Assembly: GCA_021786265.1 (NCBI GenBank)
Contig: JAJYNP010000327.1
Location: forward strand, 1-5,628
Direction: 5' to 3'
From: Chloroflexota bacterium
Lineage (GTDB): Bacteria > Chloroflexota > Limnocylindria > Limnocylindrales > CSP1-4
DNA length: 5,628 nt
How positions within the stretch are numbered: position 1 is the first letter of the stretch; each line of letters begins with the position of its first letter. The notes beneath the pieces are model-generated. The model had not been told where the DNA came from and did no database searches. It saw only the letters and a list, made by a program, of their open reading frames with translations. Of this stretch, positions 1 to 5,367 are shown in pieces. Position numbers and translations under genes: made by a program.

Positions 1-198
1 CTGCTCACCGATCCGGGGGACGTTGTCCTCGACATCTTCGGGGGATCGATGACAACCGGCTGGGCGGCTGAGAGGCTCAACCGGGCCTGGCTGGGGTTCG
101 AGCTGTCTGGGGAGTACGTCGCGGCGTCCCGCCTCAGGTTCTTCGACGAAAGCGGCGTCCTCCTCGACGACGACGCTTTGGGCACCGAGCCCGGGTGA
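1..198 (+). CDS. DNA methyltransferase, beta class, M.PvuII-like (C-terminal fragment)
   Basis: Partial gene whose 5' part lies before the window; frame 1 is open from base 1 to a TGA at 196-198, giving 65 residues. The visible part carries the AdoMet-binding motif I as [10 protein letters not shown] (residues 11-20 of the fragment), followed by AAERL, then W-L-G-F-E and [10 protein letters not shown]. In beta-class amino-methyltransferases such as the N4-cytosine enzyme M.PvuII, motif I (FGGSNTTG) and the following helix lie at the C-terminus while the catalytic SPPY/DPPY motif lies upstream. This fits what is seen here. The enzyme would transfer a methyl group from AdoMet to cytosine N4 or adenine N6; the target base cannot be told without the missing motif IV. 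One oddity is Met in place of the usual Asn in GGSNTTG. The last residues are acidic and probably disordered. A cognate restriction enzyme, if any, would lie upstream; none is visible downstream. Confidence 0.88.
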   Translation: MLTDPGDVVLDIFGGSMTTGWAAERLNRAWLGFELSGEYVAASRLRFFDESGVLLDDDALGTEPG

Positions 199-256
199 CC
201 TCAGGCCGGCACGACCGGGAAGCGCAACGGCGAGTCCACAGACCGGCGAGGACGGT

Positions 257-285
257 TTGCCGTGCGCGTGCGCGGCTGTTACACT
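257..285 (+). promoter_or_regulatory. sigma-70-type promoter for rpsO-pnp (extended -10)
   Basis: A -35-like TTGCCG (257-262) and a -10-like TACACT (280-285) are separated by exactly 17 bases. A TG dinucleotide at 277-278 gives an extended -10 (TGTTACACT). The predicted transcription start is near 291-293, leaving a leader of about 35 nt before the rpsO GTG. It is the best promoter-like match in the 128-base gap between the methyltransferase stop and rpsO. The remainder of that gap shows no convincing terminator. Seen by motif only; the start site is inferred. Confidence 0.6.
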
Positions 286-313
286 CCGCCGGTTGACAGT
301 TGTGATGTGAAGG

Positions 314-327
314 TTCGGAGGACCGAG
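314..327 (+). promoter_or_regulatory. rpsO Shine-Dalgarno inside a small hairpin
   Basis: The Shine-Dalgarno GGAGG (317-321) lies five bases before the GTG start at 327, which supports that start. The surrounding bases form a small inverted repeat: TCGG (315-318) and CCGA (323-326) around an AGGA loop, with a possible U-G wobble between 314 and 327. The stem is only 4-5 bp and would be marginal alone. However, it covers the ribosome-binding site of a gene whose protein represses its own mRNA in several bacteria, so it may be part of a larger S15-binding fold. Confidence 0.4.
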
Positions 328-596
328 TGCCGCTCGCGCGGGAGACCAAGGAAACGCTGATCAGCTCGTTTGCCGTCGCGGATGGCGACACGGGCTCGCC
401 GGAGGTCCAGATCGCGCTCCTCACCGAGCGTATCAAGGACCTGACCGAGCACCTTCGGCGGTTCCCGAAGGACAACCACTCGCGCCGCGGTCTGCTCAAG
501 CTCGTTGGACAACGGCGCCGCCTCCTCGCGTACCTCGTGCGCAAGGACAACGCCCGCTACCGGGCCGTGATCGCGCGGCTCGGACTCCGCCGCTAG
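327..596 (+). CDS. rpsO: 30S ribosomal protein S15
   Basis: 89 residues, the normal length for bacterial S15. S15 is a primary binder of the 16S rRNA central domain; it recruits S6/S18 during 30S assembly and forms an intersubunit bridge. Family signatures are clear: [16 protein letters not shown] (residues 21-36), [10 protein letters not shown] (48-57), and the C-terminus RLGLRR shared with E. coli. The rRNA-contacting H42, D49 and S52 are present. Two commonly conserved His in the HKKDHH loop are replaced by F46 and N50. The start is GTG, supported by a GGAGG five bases upstream and by the family's N-terminal length. It is first in a transcription unit with pnp, whose start lies 109 bases downstream, the classic rpsO-pnp pairing. 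S15 represses its own translation in several bacteria through a structured leader; here the leader is short and contains a small hairpin over the Shine-Dalgarno. Confidence 0.98.
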   Translation: MPLARETKETLISSFAVADGDTGSPEVQIALLTERIKDLTEHLRRFPKDNHSRRGLLKLVGQRRRLLAYLVRKDNARYRAVIARLGLRR

Positions 597-617
597 GGCG
601 GAACGCCGCTGACGGCT

Positions 618-643
618 ACGCCCAGGGCAGCAGCCCTGGGCGT
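618..643 (+). terminator. rpsO-pnp intercistronic hairpin (attenuator or processing site)
   Basis: A perfect 11-bp inverted repeat: ACGCCCAGGGC (618-628) and GCCCTGGGCGT (633-643) with an AGCA tetraloop. It starts 21 bases after the rpsO stop. The 3' flank (TCGCTAT) is not a proper U-tract, so it is at best a partial terminator. It could equally act as a 3'-stabilising stem for the rpsO mRNA or as a double-strand-specific cleavage site, as known between rpsO and pnp in E. coli (RNase III). A competing 7-bp pairing of GAACGCC (601-607) with GGCGTTC (639-645) would break it. Confidence 0.6.
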
Positions 644-682
644 TCGCTATAGGCCCCGGGAGCGCGTCCAGCGCGCAAGGTC

Positions 683-703
683 GTCCTCCGCGCAGAGGAG
701 GAC
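683..703 (+). promoter_or_regulatory. hairpin sequestering the pnp Shine-Dalgarno
   Basis: GTCCTCC (683-689) is the exact reverse complement of GGAGGAC (697-703), with a seven-base loop (690-696). The right arm contains the pnp Shine-Dalgarno GGAGG (697-701), four bases before the ATG at 706. In the folded state the ribosome-binding site would be fully base-paired. PNPase is known to repress its own expression through its mRNA leader in E. coli, so a regulatory role is plausible. The pairing is seen directly; the regulation is inferred. Confidence 0.6.
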
Positions 704-705
704 TG

Positions 706-3294
706 ATGCCAGTCTCAGTATCCGCCGAGTTCGGTGGTCGCACCGTGACCATCGAGACCGGCAAGCTCGCGCGCCTCGCAGGCGGCTCCGTGACCGTGCG
801 CTACGGCGACACCGTGCTGCTCGGCACCGCCAACCGGTCGGATCCACGCCCGGGGCTCGACTTCTTTCCGCTCACGGTGGATTTCGAGGAGCGCATGTAC
901 GCGGCCGGGAAGATCCCCGGCGGCTTCATCAAGCGCGAGTCGCGCCCGTCGGAGGCGGCCATCCTGGCCGCGCGCCTGACCGACCGTCCGATCCGCCCGC
1001 TCTTCCCCGCGGGCTACAAGGACGACGTCCAGGTCGTGCTGACCGTCCTCTCCACCGACCAGGAGAACGATCCCGACATCATCGGGACGCTCGCCGCCTC
1101 GGCGGCCCTCACCATCAGCGAGATCCCCTTCCAGGGGCCCGTCGCCGCCGTCCGGATCGGCCGGATCGACGGGGAATTCGTGCTGAACCCGACCATCAGC
1201 CAGCTCGAGGAATCCGAGCTCGACCTGGTGGTCTCGGGCACGCGCGACGCCATCATGATGGTCGAGGCCGGCGCGAAGATCCTGCCGGAGGCCGTGATGG
1301 CCGACGCGATCGTGTTCGCGCACCGGAGCCTCGGCCCGCTGCTCGACCTGCAGGAGGATCTCCAGCGGCAGCTCGGCAAGGCGAAGCGGACGCCGTACCT
1401 CGAGCCCGGTACCGAGAGCGTCCTCGACTTCGCCGCGGCGGTCGAACAGGGGCGCGAGCTCGTGGTGGTCGACGTCGAGACCACCGGCCGCGACCCGCTT
1501 ACCTCCGAGCTGCTCGAGATCGGCGCCGTCAGGATGCGCGGCACCGAGATCGTGGACCGCTGGTCCACCTTCGTGAACCCGGGCCGGCCGATCGTCGGGA
1601 ACCAGATGCACGGCATCGCCGACGCGGATGTCCAGGGCGCGCCCAGCCCGGCCGACGCCGTCCGCGCCTTCCGCGCGTTCGCCGGCGACGCGGTGCTCGT
1701 GGGACACAACGTCGGGTTCGACCTCGGGTTCCTCGAGGCCGCGGCCGGCGACGGCACCCGGTACCAGCAGGGGCAGTACCTGGACACGCTGGTGATCGCG
1801 CGCGAGGGGTACCCCGACCAGGAAAGCTACAAGCTCGCCGACCTCGCGCGGTTCTTCGGCGTCTCGCAGCAGACGAGCCACCGCGCGCTGGCCGACGCCG
1901 AGGCCACCGCCGGACTCGTCGCGTACTTCGGCCGGACCCTGCCCGCGCGGATCCATGCCTTCCACGACGCCGTCGCGCAGTCCATCCGCATGCGCGGCAA
2001 GGGCGACCAGGAGGGGGCGGACGCCACCTTCGAGCACGGCCGGCGCGAGGCACGGCTGTCGAAGTCGCTGACCACGCTCATCCACAAGAAGACCGTCCGC
2101 GAGCTGGTCCTCGACGAGGGGATCCGCATGGACGGGCGCGAGCTGGCGACGATCCGTCCGATCTCGGTCGAGGTCGGCCTGCTGCCCCGCGCCCACGGCT
2201 CGGGCCTCTTCACCCGCGGCCAGACCCAGGCCCTGACGGTCGCGACGCTGGGTCCCTCGTCCGACGTCCAGCGCATCGACACGATCAGCCCGGAGGAGTC
2301 GAAGCGCTACCTCCACCACTACAACATGCCGCCCTACAGCACCGGCGAGAACAAGCCGATGCGCGGCCCCGGCCGCCGCGAGATCGGCCACGGCGCGCTC
2401 GCCGAGCGGGCGCTCGTGCCGGTCCTCCCGTCGGCGGAGGAGTTCCCGTACGTCATCCGGCTCGTGAGCGAGTGCGTGACGTCCAACGGCTCGACCTCGA
2501 TGGCGTCGACCTGCGGCTCGACGCTGGCGCTCATGGACGCCGGCGTGCCCCTGAAGGCGCCGGTCGCCGGCGCCGCGATGGGCCTGGTGAGCGGCGAGAA
2601 CGGCCGGTACGCCGTCCTGACCGACATCCTCGGCAAGGAAGACGCGTTCGGCGACATGGACTTTAAGGTGACCGGGACGCGGGACGGCGTCACGGCGCTG
2701 CAGATGGACATCAAGATCAAGGGCATCAACGAGGCGATCATCCGGGACGGGCTGGAGAAGGCGCGCGTCGCGCGGCTCTTCATCCTCGACAGGATGCTCG
2801 AGGTGCTGCCCCAGAGCCGCGAGCAGATGAGCGACTTCGCGCCGCGCATCGTCACCATCAAGATCAACCCCGACCGGATCCGCGACGTGATCGGCAAGGG
2901 CGGCTCGATGATCCGCAAGATCCAGGAGGACACCAGCACCGAGATCAACGTCGAGGACGACGGGTCGGTGGAGATCGCGGCGGTCAACGGCGAGAACCTG
3001 CGCCGCGCGATCCAGACCATCGAGGGGCTGACCCGCGACGTCGAGGTCGGGGCCACCTACCTCGGCAAGGTGACCCGGATCATGACCTTCGGCGCGTTCG
3101 TGGAGATCCTCCCCGGCAAGGAAGGGCTGGTGCGGATCGGCGAGCTGGCCGACTACCACGTCCCGAGCGTCGAGGACGTGGTGTCGATCGGCGACGAGGT
3201 CATGGTGATGGTCACCGAGATCGACCGGCAGGGACGCATCAACCTGTCGCGCAAGGCCGCCATGCAGCGGCACCTGGCGCGCCAGAACGCCTGA
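706..3294 (+). CDS. pnp: Polynucleotide phosphorylase with inserted DEDDh exonuclease domain
   Basis: 862 residues, about 150-160 more than usual. PNPase degrades RNA 3'-5' by phosphorolysis, releasing nucleoside diphosphates, as a cytoplasmic trimer. Domains in order: RNase PH 1 (about 1-210), with the RNA-contact loop as GGFIKR (72-77) and RPSEA; start of the helical domain (about 205-248); DnaQ-like DEDDh exonuclease (about 250-412); rest of the helical domain (about 413-470); RNase PH 2 (about 471-705); KH (about 712-775), with VIGKGG at 728-733; S1 (about 779-850). The phosphorolytic site looks intact: GRREIGHG (556-563), SNGSTSMAS (593-601), D646, D652 and K654. The inserted domain has D256, E258, D339, H392 and D397, the full DEDDh set. 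The start ATG has GGAGG four bases upstream, buried in a hairpin. It follows rpsO in one unit. The frame is unbroken and third-position G/C is uniformly high across the insert, arguing against an assembly join. PNPase identity is near certain; use of both activities is inferred. Confidence 0.97.
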   Translation: MPVSVSAEFGGRTVTIETGKLARLAGGSVTVRYGDTVLLGTANRSDPRPGLDFFPLTVDFEERMYAAGKIPGGFIKRESRPSEAAILAARLTDRPIRPLFPAGYKDDVQVVLTVLSTDQENDPDIIGTLAASAALTISEIPFQGPVAAVRIGRIDGEFVLNPTISQLEESELDLVVSGTRDAIMMVEAGAKILPEAVMADAIVFAHRSLGPLLDLQEDLQRQLGKAKRTPYLEPGTESVLDFAAAVEQGRELVVVDVETTGRDPLTSELLEIGAVRMRGTEIVDRWSTFVNPGRPIVGNQMHGIADADVQGAPSPADAVRAFRAFAGDAVLVGHNVGFDLGFLEAAAGDGTRYQQGQYLDTLVIAREGYPDQESYKLADLARFFGVSQQTSHRALADAEATAGLVAYFGRTLPARIHAFHDAVAQSIRMRGKGDQEGADATFEHGRREARLSKSLTTLIHKKTVRELVLDEGIRMDGRELATIRPISVEVGLLPRAHGSGLFTRGQTQALTVATLGPSSDVQRIDTISPEESKRYLHHYNMPPYSTGENKPMRGPGRREIGHGALAERALVPVLPSAEEFPYVIRLVSECVTSNGSTSMASTCGSTLALMDAGVPLKAPVAGAAMGLVSGENGRYAVLTDILGKEDAFGDMDFKVTGTRDGVTALQMDIKIKGINEAIIRDGLEKARVARLFILDRMLEVLPQSREQMSDFAPRIVTIKINPDRIRDVIGKGGSMIRKIQEDTSTEINVEDDGSVEIAAVNGENLRRAIQTIEGLTRDVEVGATYLGKVTRIMTFGAFVEILPGKEGLVRIGELADYHVPSVEDVVSIGDEVMVMVTEIDRQGRINLSRKAAMQRHLARQNA
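1453..1941 (+). other. DEDDh (DnaQ/epsilon-like) exonuclease domain inside pnp
   Basis: Codons for PNPase residues 250-412. Exo I is VVVDVETTG (253-261; D256 and E258). Exo II is VGHNVGFDLGFL (332-343; D339). Exo III is SHRALADAEATAGL (391-404; H392 and D397). Secondary family marks are LEIGAVR (270-276), F-V-N-P-G-R-P-I (289-296), HGI (302-304) and Y-L-D-T-L (358-362). This matches the RNase_T/DnaQ family, which includes the Pol III epsilon proofreading subunit, the exonuclease domains of PolC and DinG-like proteins, RNase T and oligoribonuclease. These enzymes hydrolyse 3' ends with two metal ions and release monophosphates. All catalytic residues are present, so the domain should be active. 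The motifs do not settle whether it prefers DNA, RNA or very short oligonucleotides. Confidence 0.95.
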
Positions 3295-3300
3295 GCCTGG

Positions 3301-3317
3301 GGCCCGCCCCGCGGGCC
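3301..3317 (+). repeat. short GC-rich hairpin after pnp
   Basis: GGCCCGC (3301-3307) and GCGGGCC (3311-3317) form a perfect 7-bp stem with a three-base loop, beginning six bases after the pnp stop. No U-tract follows. It is the first of two tandem hairpins. It may protect the pnp mRNA 3' end or help pausing before the stronger hairpin downstream. Confidence 0.5.
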
Positions 3318-3334
3318 GCTAGCACCGCACATCG

Positions 3335-3370
3335 CGAGGCCGGGGTCGGATGGCCCCGGCCTCGATCGTT
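3335..3370 (+). terminator. probable terminator after pnp
   Basis: A perfect 11-bp stem: CGAGGCCGGGG (3335-3345) pairs with CCCCGGCCTCG (3354-3364) around an eight-base loop. It is followed by ATCGTT, a poor U-tract as is common in very GC-rich genomes. It lies 40 bases after the pnp stop and before a likely asd promoter, so it probably ends the rpsO-pnp transcript. Confidence 0.62.
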
Positions 3371-3411
3371 GCCCCGGGGCGCACGGCCGTCGGGCCCGGC
3401 TGGTCGCGGGG

Positions 3412-3417
3412 TATCAT
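3412..3417 (+). promoter_or_regulatory. possible -10 element for asd
   Basis: TATCAT is the only AT-rich hexamer in an otherwise very GC-rich gap, 39 bases before the asd ATG and 47 bases after the terminator stem. No convincing -35 is found 16-18 bases upstream (about 3388-3395 reads CGTCGGGC). Its placement between a terminator and a gene supports it more than its sequence does. Confidence 0.35.
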
Positions 3418-3456
3418 CCGGGTGTCGCCCATCCACGATCGGAGTCCCGTACCGCC

Positions 3457-4533
3457 ATGCCCGAGACGAACGCAGCCGACCCCCGACCCGTCGTCGCCGT
3501 GTGCGGCGCCACCGGGCTCGTGGGCCGGACCATGATCCACATCCTGCACGAGCGCGCGTTCCCGTTCCGTGAGCTGCGGGCGATGGCCTCGGCCCGGTCC
3601 GCCGGGACCGAGCTGACGGTCGACGGGCGGACCTACCCGGTGATCGAGGCGACACCCGATGCCTTCGAGGGGGTGGACGTCGCGCTGTTCTCGGCCGGCG
3701 GGTCCGTGTCGAAGGCGCTCGCGCCGGAGGCCGCGCGCCGCGGGTGCACCGTCATCGACAACTCGTCGGCATGGCGCATGGAGCCCGGGATCCCGCTCGT
3801 GGTGGCCGGTGTGAACGATGAGGACGCGGCGGCCCACGAGGGCATCGTCGCCAACCCCAACTGCTCCACCATGCAGCTCATGCCGCTGTTCATGGCGCTC
3901 CGCGACCGCGTCGGCCTGGAACGGGTGATCGTCGACACGTACCAGGCGGTCGCGGGGACCGGTGAGAAGGCCGTCGACGAGCTCGAGGCGCAGGTTCGCG
4001 CGCACGCCAGCGGCGCGAAGAAGGAGGCGCGCGTCTACCCGCATCCGATCGGGTTCAACGCGCTTCCCGAGATCGACGTCTTCCTCGACAACGGGTACTC
4101 GAAAGAGGAGTGGAAGGTCGTCACCGAGAGCCGCAAGATCCTCCACATGCCCGACCTGCGCGTCTCGTGCACGGCCGTTCGGGTGCCGGTCTTCGTCGGC
4201 CACTCGGAGGCGGTCCACGTCGAGACCCGCGACCCCCTGGCCCCTGCGGAGGCCCGGGCGTTGTTCGCCGCGACGCCGGGTGTCATCGTGGTGGACGAGC
4301 CGCGGGAGCATCGCTACCCCCTGGCCACGGAGGCGGCCGGGACCGACGACGTGTTCGTGGGCCGCATCCGCGCGGACGCGTCGATGGCGGACGGGCGGGG
4401 ACTGGCGTTCTGGGTGGTCGCCGACAACCTGCGCAAGGGTGCCGCCACCAACGCGGTGCAGATCGCGGAGCTGCTCCTGGAACACGGCTGGCTGCCCGCC
4501 GCCTCCAGGCGCGCCACGGGCGTGGGGGCCTGA
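3457..4533 (+). CDS. asd: Aspartate-semialdehyde dehydrogenase
   Basis: 358 residues, within the usual range of bacterial ASADH. It catalyses NADPH-dependent reductive dephosphorylation of L-4-aspartyl phosphate to aspartate semialdehyde, the branch point to lysine/diaminopimelate, threonine, methionine and isoleucine. The N-terminal nucleotide-binding fold has GATGLVG (17-23). The nucleophile is C136 in NPNCST (133-138). YQAVAGTG (162-169) carries the conserved active-site Gln (Q163). The catalytic base is H249 in R-V-P-V-F-V-G-H-S, with substrate-binding R242 seven residues before it. KGAATNAVQIAELL (327-340) is the typical C-terminal helix. The first dozen residues are an unconserved lead-in. 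ATG is the only sensible start; a GGAG at 3441-3444 lies 12 bases away, so the ribosome-binding site is weak. It stands after a terminator and 54 bases before udg, probably heading the asd-udg-rnj unit. No dapA or aspartate kinase gene is adjacent inside the window. Confidence 0.97.
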   Translation: MPETNAADPRPVVAVCGATGLVGRTMIHILHERAFPFRELRAMASARSAGTELTVDGRTYPVIEATPDAFEGVDVALFSAGGSVSKALAPEAARRGCTVIDNSSAWRMEPGIPLVVAGVNDEDAAAHEGIVANPNCSTMQLMPLFMALRDRVGLERVIVDTYQAVAGTGEKAVDELEAQVRAHASGAKKEARVYPHPIGFNALPEIDVFLDNGYSKEEWKVVTESRKILHMPDLRVSCTAVRVPVFVGHSEAVHVETRDPLAPAEARALFAATPGVIVVDEPREHRYPLATEAAGTDDVFVGRIRADASMADGRGLAFWVVADNLRKGAATNAVQIAELLLEHGWLPAASRRATGVGA

Positions 4534-4587
4534 GGCGACGACGCTGCAGGCGCTCGGGCTCCGGCCTGCCGTGGCACGGGTGGCCAG

Positions 4588-5367
4588 GTGACCCCGGACG
4601 ACCGGGCGGCGGCCCTGGAGCAGATCGCCGCGGAGGTCAGGGCCTGCACGGCCTGCCGCCTCCACCGGGGGCGCACCCACGCGGTCCCGGGTGAAGGCCA
4701 CCCCGAGACCGAGGTCGTCTTCGTGGGGGAGGGACCGGGACAGAACGAGGACCAGCAGGGCCGCCCCTTCGTGGGAGCGGCCGGGGGGCTGCTCGCGGAG
4801 CTGCTCGAGCTCGTGGGCTGGCGGCGCGACGAGGTCTTCATCACGAACGTGGTGAAGTGCCGGCCGCCCGGGAACCGCGACCCGGAACCGGACGAGATCG
4901 CGGCCTGCGCGGGGTTCCTGCGCCGCCAGCTGGAGGCGCTCGACCCGGCCGTGATCGTGACGCTCGGCCGCTACTCGCTCGGGACCTTCATGCCGGGCGC
5001 GAAGATCTCCACCGCCCATGGGACCGTCCGTCCCGTCGATCCTGCCACGGGAGCCCCCTCCGCGGTGGCCTTCGCGATGTACCATCCAGCCGCGGCGTTC
5101 AGGCAGACCGCCCTCAAGGAGACGCTCGTCGCGGACATGGGGAACCTGCCGCAGGTCCTGCTCGACGCGCGCGAGGCCCGCTCGGCGCGGACCCAGGGCG
5201 CGGGAGCTCGCGAGGAAGACGAGGCCTCGCACCAGGCCGCCGGCCCGCGCGCCGATGCCGACCTGGAGGCCGAACGGGCCGCGCCATACGATCGACCTCA
5301 ACTCGCGCCCGCCACGGAGGACGCACCCGATGACAGGGACCAGACCGACCAGATGACGCTCTTCTGA
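4588..5367 (+). CDS. Uracil-DNA glycosylase, family 4 (Fe-S), with clamp-binding-like tail
   Basis: 259 residues; the catalytic part ends near 195. It removes uracil arising from cytosine deamination, starting base-excision repair. Four cysteines fit the [4Fe-4S] ligands of family 4: C20 and C23 (CTAC), C91 (VVKC) and C107. Motif 1 is GEGPGQNED (47-55) followed by QGRPFVG, which is the family-4/5 water-activating loop; the second catalytic motif is MYHPAA (164-169, H166). Residues 196-259 are extra: charged, low-complexity and probably disordered, ending in QMTLF, which resembles the bacterial beta-clamp motif QL(S/D)LF. The start is GTG with only a weak GGGTGG (4578-4583) upstream; no in-frame alternative fits the conserved N-terminus better. 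The 54-base gap after asd holds no clear promoter or terminator, so cotranscription is likely. The stop codon overlaps the rnj ATG. The family-4 call is firm; the tail function is inferred. Confidence 0.94.
   Translation: MTPDDRAAALEQIAAEVRACTACRLHRGRTHAVPGEGHPETEVVFVGEGPGQNEDQQGRPFVGAAGGLLAELLELVGWRRDEVFITNVVKCRPPGNRDPEPDEIAACAGFLRRQLEALDPAVIVTLGRYSLGTFMPGAKISTAHGTVRPVDPATGAPSAVAFAMYHPAAAFRQTALKETLVADMGNLPQVLLDAREARSARTQGAGAREEDEASHQAAGPRADADLEAERAAPYDRPQLAPATEDAPDDRDQTDQMTLF
5350..5364 (+). other. C-terminal sliding-clamp-binding-like motif of the glycosylase
   Basis: Codons 255-259 of the glycosylase encode Q-M-T-L-F as the last five residues. The consensus pentapeptide for binding the DnaN (beta) clamp is QL(S/D)LF; the Gln, the Leu and the terminal Phe match and Met replaces the first Leu. 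It sits at the end of a roughly 60-residue acidic, presumably flexible tail, a typical position for clamp tethers. Confidence 0.5.

Noticed and set aside
293..298. Perfect TTGACA as a -35 element for rpsO
   Set aside because: Seventeen bases downstream there is no -10-like hexamer, only the Shine-Dalgarno region; the TTGCCG/TACACT pair just upstream has correct spacing and an extended -10.
647..653. CTATAGG as a -10 for a separate pnp promoter
   Set aside because: No -35-like sequence lies 16-18 bases upstream (that region is the hairpin stem), so it was not listed.
1453..1941. The exonuclease segment as an assembly chimera or misjoined gene
   Set aside because: The frame is continuous through both junctions, third-position G/C is equally high inside and outside, helical-domain sequence continues on each side, and no repeat or partial duplicate marks a join. 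A read-level check would be decisive.
715..3273. 852-residue open frame on the minus strand covering almost all of pnp
   Set aside because: It mirrors the codons of a clearly real gene; high G/C at third positions removes stops from that antisense frame. The translation is Asp/His/Arg/Leu-rich with no recognisable domain and no start context.
3350..3572. Short plus-strand frames of 61 and 67 codons overlapping the asd start
   Set aside because: They overlap terminator, promoter and asd coding sequence, are Pro/Arg-rich translations of GC-rich DNA, and lack Shine-Dalgarno sequences.
3319..5301. 660-residue open frame on the minus strand spanning asd and the glycosylase
   Set aside because: Same GC-driven shadow effect; it crosses two real genes and a terminator/promoter region and has no recognisable motif.
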